A stretch of DNA of 8,293 nt from an uncultured Clostridiaceae bacterium (GTDB lineage: Bacteria; Bacillota; Clostridia; Lachnospirales; Lachnospiraceae), in assembly GCA_902477765.1 (NCBI GenBank), contig CABSIM010000064.1:1-8293 (forward strand), given 5' to 3'. A program made the translations under genes and the position numbers. Of this stretch, positions 5,585-8,293 are shown one piece after another. The notes below the pieces were generated by a model. The model was not told the origin of the DNA, ran no database searches, and was given only the letters and a program-made list of their open reading frames with translations. Within the stretch, counting starts at the first letter, position 1, and each line of letters begins with the position of its first letter.

Positions 5585-6425
5585 AAATTTTTATCTCCAT
5601 GTCCGAATGCTCCGGAATCTGCTTTTCTTCCGGCGGCAGTTTTCTGTAATCTCCGTATACCTGTTTCAGATACGGATCCCAGCCGGACGGGATGAAGAAA
5701 CGGCATGACTCAAAGGGAACTTCCTCCACTCTGTCATTCCATTCCTTTTCCATTTCCACATAAAAGTAGTTGGGCGCATAGTTGGTATAGTAATAAAGAT
5801 GCGTATTTTTCTTCATGTCCTTCATGGATACCATCCGCCAGAGACGATAAACCGCCGGAAACGGAATCAGTTTTCCGACAGCGGAAAGAACTGCCACAAA
5901 GACTTTCATCATCCCTTTATAGTCAGAATAGCAGATCTTCCACCGGTGGCCCAGCGCCAGTCCGTAAATCACACACTGGGTCAGCTTGGTCAGTGATTTC
6001 CGGATCCTTCCGTCCGGAAGCGCATCCAGAATAAACAGGTCCACGCAAAGTCTGCTGATTTTATCGTCATAAAAGGCCATCTTTCCCGAATCCTCGAACT
6101 TCTGACTTCTGTCGTACAGGATTCTGGGGATGAAATCGTAAAAAGCCTTTCCGCCGTGATACTCGTCAGGCTCCACAAATGTCATGCCCTCCGGCAGTTC
6201 ACGCCGGACTACTTTGGCAAACATTTCGTAATTCTTTCTGGTAAACACCACATCCACATCATCATCCCACGGAATGAATCCGCCGTGGCGCACTGCCCCC
6301 AGCATGGTGCCGGAATCCAGCGCATACTGTATTTTGTATTTCCTGCATATCCGGTCGATTTCCTTCAGCATTTTCAGGTTCGTTTCATGAACCTTTGAAA
6401 GGTCAAACTTTTTTTCTCCGCTCAC
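5577..6425 (-). CDS. licD: LicD-family nucleotidyltransferase-fold phosphotransferase
   Basis: LicD proteins transfer phosphocholine or related phospho-groups (such as ribitol or glycerol phosphate) from CDP-linked donors onto cell-surface glycans, acting in the cytoplasm before export. The 282 residues carry the family core LDSGTMLGAVRHGGFIPWD at 36-54, continuing to the catalytic metal-binding acidic cluster D54-D56 and D58. They also have VDLFILDALPDG (128-139) and the C-terminal YGDYRKLPPEEK (257-268) typical of LicD. The start is GTG at 6423-6425, overlapping the rfbH TGA stop as GTGA, with an AGAGGG ribosome site about 10 nt upstream. Its 3' end overlaps the glycosyltransferase start by 8 nt. 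No choline kinase or cytidylyltransferase is in view, so the transferred group is unknown. The symbol marks the family, not a proven phosphocholine role. Confidence 0.9.
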   Translation of the reverse strand: MSGEKKFDLSKVHETNLKMLKEIDRICRKYKIQYALDSGTMLGAVRHGGFIPWDDDVDVVFTRKNYEMFAKVVRRELPEGMTFVEPDEYHGGKAFYDFIPRILYDRSQKFEDSGKMAFYDDKISRLCVDLFILDALPDGRIRKSLTKLTQCVIYGLALGHRWKICYSDYKGMMKVFVAVLSAVGKLIPFPAVYRLWRMVSMKDMKKNTHLYYYTNYAPNYFYVEMEKEWNDRVEEVPFESCRFFIPSGWDPYLKQVYGDYRKLPPEEKQIPEHSDMEIKIYG

Positions 6426-7762
6426 TGATTCAGACCCTCTCTGATGGTTTTAGCCATATAATCAATCTTTTCATCCGTCATGCCCGGATATACGCCCACC
6501 CAGAATGTATCCGCCATGATCCGGTCTGTATTTTCAAGACTTCCCGCTACCCGGTAGCCTTCTTTCTTTTCTCTCATTTCATCAAAACAGGGATGTTTGA
6601 TGAGATTTCCGGCAAAGAGCATTCTGGTCTGAACTCCACGGCTCTCCACATACTGTACCAGCCGGTTTCTGTCGGTATTTTCCCTGCATGTGATCAGAAA
6701 TCCGAACCAGCTGGGCCTGGAATTTTCGGCAGCTTCCGGCAGAATCAGCCTGTCCTCGGTTCCTGCAAGCGCATTGCGCAGGCGTTCAAAATTATGCCGT
6801 CTTTTTTCCACGAAGGACGGGAACTTTTCCAGCTGGGCACAGCCGATGGCCGCCTGCATGTCCGTGGCCTTCAGATTATATCCGAAATGGGAATATACAT
6901 ATTTATGGTCATATCCTAAAGGCAGCTCCCCGTACTGTCTGTCAAACCGGTGGCCGCAGAAATTGTCACGGCCCGGCGGGCAGACACAGTCGCGTCCCCA
7001 GTCGCGGAATGAGCGGATGATCCGGTAAAGCAGAGGATTGTCCGTATAGACCGCTCCGCCTTCTCCCATGGTCATATGATGAGGCGGATAAAAACTGGAT
7101 GTGCCGATATCTCCGACGGTTCCGGTGAATTTCTCCTCACCGTCGATGACATATCTGGATCCCAGAGCATCACAGTTGTCCTCCACCAGCCAGAGCTGAT
7201 GCTTCTCACAGAATTTCTTCACTGCCGCCAGATCAAAAGGATTTCCCAGCGTATGGGCCAGCATCACTGCCTTGGTACGGTCTGAAAGCGCCGCCTCCAG
7301 CCGTGTCACGTCGATGTTGTACTGAGGAATCGTAATATCCACAAATACCGGCACTGCGCCGTACTGAATAGCCGGCGTCACAGTGGTGGGAAATCCGGCT
7401 GCCACCGTAATGATCTCGTCGCCGCGTTTTACCCGCCGTTCTCCCAGAAGCGGGGATGTGAGTGCCATGAATGCCGTCAGATTGGCGGAAGAACCGGAAT
7501 TCACCAGGGAGCAGTACCGCACATTGAGGTATTCGGACAGTTTCTTTTCAAACTGATCCGTATACCTGCCGGAAGTCAGCCAGAACTCCAGAGAACTGTC
7601 CACCAGATTCACCATTTCATCCCGGTCATAAACCCTGGATGCATACGGGATCCGGTCTCCTTCATGAAATTCATTGTTCCGGTTATGGAACCTGTCTGCA
7701 TATTCTGCCACCATGGAAAGGATTTCTTCCCTTGCCTGTGACTCGGTTTTATTTTCAAACAT
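6422..7762 (-). CDS. rfbH: CDP-4-keto-6-deoxy-D-glucose 3-dehydrase (E1), DegT/DnrJ/EryC1 family
   Basis: This enzyme, with a reductase partner, removes the 3-OH of CDP-4-keto-6-deoxyglucose using PMP and an iron-sulfur cluster. It is the committed step to CDP-3,6-dideoxyhexoses. The 446 residues match RfbH/AscC (about 437). The SGSSANL phosphate-binding loop is at 89-95 and the aspartate of EDNCDALGS at 195. In FYPPHHMTMGEGG (224-236) the lysine of ordinary sugar aminotransferases is replaced by His (H228), the hallmark of this dehydrase. The [2Fe-2S] ligands appear as C197 plus C259, C261 and C269, and the last three follow the exact C-x1-C-x7-C spacing of E1. The ATG at 7760-7762 has GGAGGA 9 nt upstream, and the gene lies 25 nt after rfbG. 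The stop overlaps the LicD start. The required E3-type reductase is not in the window. Confidence 0.95.
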   Translation of the reverse strand: MFENKTESQAREEILSMVAEYADRFHNRNNEFHEGDRIPYASRVYDRDEMVNLVDSSLEFWLTSGRYTDQFEKKLSEYLNVRYCSLVNSGSSANLTAFMALTSPLLGERRVKRGDEIITVAAGFPTTVTPAIQYGAVPVFVDITIPQYNIDVTRLEAALSDRTKAVMLAHTLGNPFDLAAVKKFCEKHQLWLVEDNCDALGSRYVIDGEEKFTGTVGDIGTSSFYPPHHMTMGEGGAVYTDNPLLYRIIRSFRDWGRDCVCPPGRDNFCGHRFDRQYGELPLGYDHKYVYSHFGYNLKATDMQAAIGCAQLEKFPSFVEKRRHNFERLRNALAGTEDRLILPEAAENSRPSWFGFLITCRENTDRNRLVQYVESRGVQTRMLFAGNLIKHPCFDEMREKKEGYRVAGSLENTDRIMADTFWVGVYPGMTDEKIDYMAKTIREGLNQ

Positions 7763-7787
7763 ATGGTCTTTTCCTCCAGTTTCCGTT

Positions 7788-8293
7788 TTATCCGTTGTTT
7801 TCGTTCCGGAACAGATCTCTGATCTGGCGATCCATGACTCCGGTCACAGATTCCCCTGCCTCATAGGCCCGGAACCACTCTACCGTCATTTCCACTGCTT
7901 CTTTCACCCGGTATCTGGGTTTCCACCCGAACCGGCTTCTGATTCTGGAGCAGTCCAGTTTCAGGAACGTGGCTTCATGAGGGCCGCCGTCGCTCTGGTT
8001 GATCCAGCGCAGGCCGTCTCCCCAGGCATTGCAGAACAGATCTGCCAGTTCTCCTGTGGTGACACAGTCTCTGTCATCCGGTCCCACATTATAATATCCC
8101 GCCAGGCTGCCATCCTCATACTGGCAGGCTGCCACCGCAAGATACACGGCCAGCGGCTCCAGCACGTGCTGGTACGGTCTTGTGGAGCCGGGATTCCTTA
8201 CAATAATATCCCGTCCGTCCATGGCCGCCCTGACACAGTCCGGTACAATCCGGTCATTGGCAAAATCCCATCCGCCGATGACGTTGCCCGCGC
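7788..8293 (-). CDS. rfbG: CDP-glucose 4,6-dehydratase, C-terminal part (cut by window edge)
   Basis: This short-chain dehydrogenase-family enzyme turns CDP-D-glucose into CDP-4-keto-6-deoxy-D-glucose, the substrate of the next gene's product. The frame is open to the right edge, so 167 C-terminal residues of an expected 350-360 are seen. An ATG at 8220-8222 is internal and is not the start. The visible part begins with AGNVIGGWDFANDRIVPD, the conserved substrate-domain motif, followed by NPGSTRPYQHVLEPLAVYL, which is characteristic of RfbG, and then YYNVGPD and the terminal FGWKPRY segment. The NAD-binding GxxGxxG and the catalytic YxxxK lie outside the window. It sits 25 nt before rfbH in the same operon. 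The cytidylyltransferase rfbF is expected further upstream, but this is inference. Confidence 0.93.
   Translation of the reverse strand, partial: AGNVIGGWDFANDRIVPDCVRAAMDGRDIIVRNPGSTRPYQHVLEPLAVYLAVAACQYEDGSLAGYYNVGPDDRDCVTTGELADLFCNAWGDGLRWINQSDGGPHEATFLKLDCSRIRSRFGWKPRYRVKEAVEMTVEWFRAYEAGESVTGVMDRQIRDLFRNENNG

Noticed and set aside
7788..8222. A complete small gene starting at the ATG at 8222
   Set aside because: The frame stays open to the edge and the upstream residues (AGNVIGG...) match the conserved dehydratase motif, so this ATG is internal.
1..8293. CRISPR array, tRNA/rRNA, transposase or phage genes
   Set aside because: No regularly spaced repeats, no tRNA-like cloverleaf and no transposase or integrase motifs were seen on either strand.

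Overview
The window looks like chromosomal DNA of a mid-GC Firmicute, most likely a Clostridia/Lachnospiraceae-type gut anaerobe. This is an inference from GGAGG-type ribosome sites, TATAAT promoters, T-tract terminators, a lipobox lipoprotein and the gene families present. All eight genes read on the minus strand, so transcription runs from right (8293) to left (1). No tRNA, rRNA, CRISPR array, insertion sequence or phage gene was seen.

Right half (4610-8293): the downstream part of a surface-polysaccharide operon whose promoter lies beyond the window. In order it holds the C-terminal part of a CDP-glucose 4,6-dehydratase (rfbG, cut by the window edge), a CDP-4-keto-6-deoxyglucose 3-dehydrase (rfbH), a LicD-family phosphotransferase and a membrane-anchored family 2 glycosyltransferase. 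The rfbH product has the hallmark His in place of the PLP lysine and a full set of [2Fe-2S] cysteines. The genes are 25 nt apart or overlap by 4 and 8 nt. RfbG and RfbH together commit CDP-glucose to a 3,6-dideoxyhexose (abequose, paratose, tyvelose or ascarylose type), and LicD plus the glycosyltransferase would decorate or transfer the glycan. The RfbH electron-transfer reductase and the final ketoreductase/epimerase are not in view.

Middle (3844-4619): a single-gene unit for a small acidic lipoprotein of unknown function. It has its own TATAAT promoter, a perfect 10-bp palindrome over the predicted transcription start and a strong intrinsic terminator.

Left half (1-3843): an AzgA/PbuG-type purine permease followed by a cysteine-rich MarR-family regulator, possibly co-transcribed, ending at a two-tier terminator (1605-1655). 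After that comes a MalY/PatB-type PLP C-S lyase with a near-consensus promoter and operator-like repeats just downstream of its -10 box. The last 145 bases hold no gene but contain a long two-tier inverted repeat at 9-62.

Nothing here is clearly a new defence or mobile system. The points most worth following are the dideoxyhexose plus LicD cassette in an apparent Gram-positive, the unknown lipoprotein with its palindromic operator candidate, the 3'-UTR structures after the MarR gene, and the structured element at 9-62.
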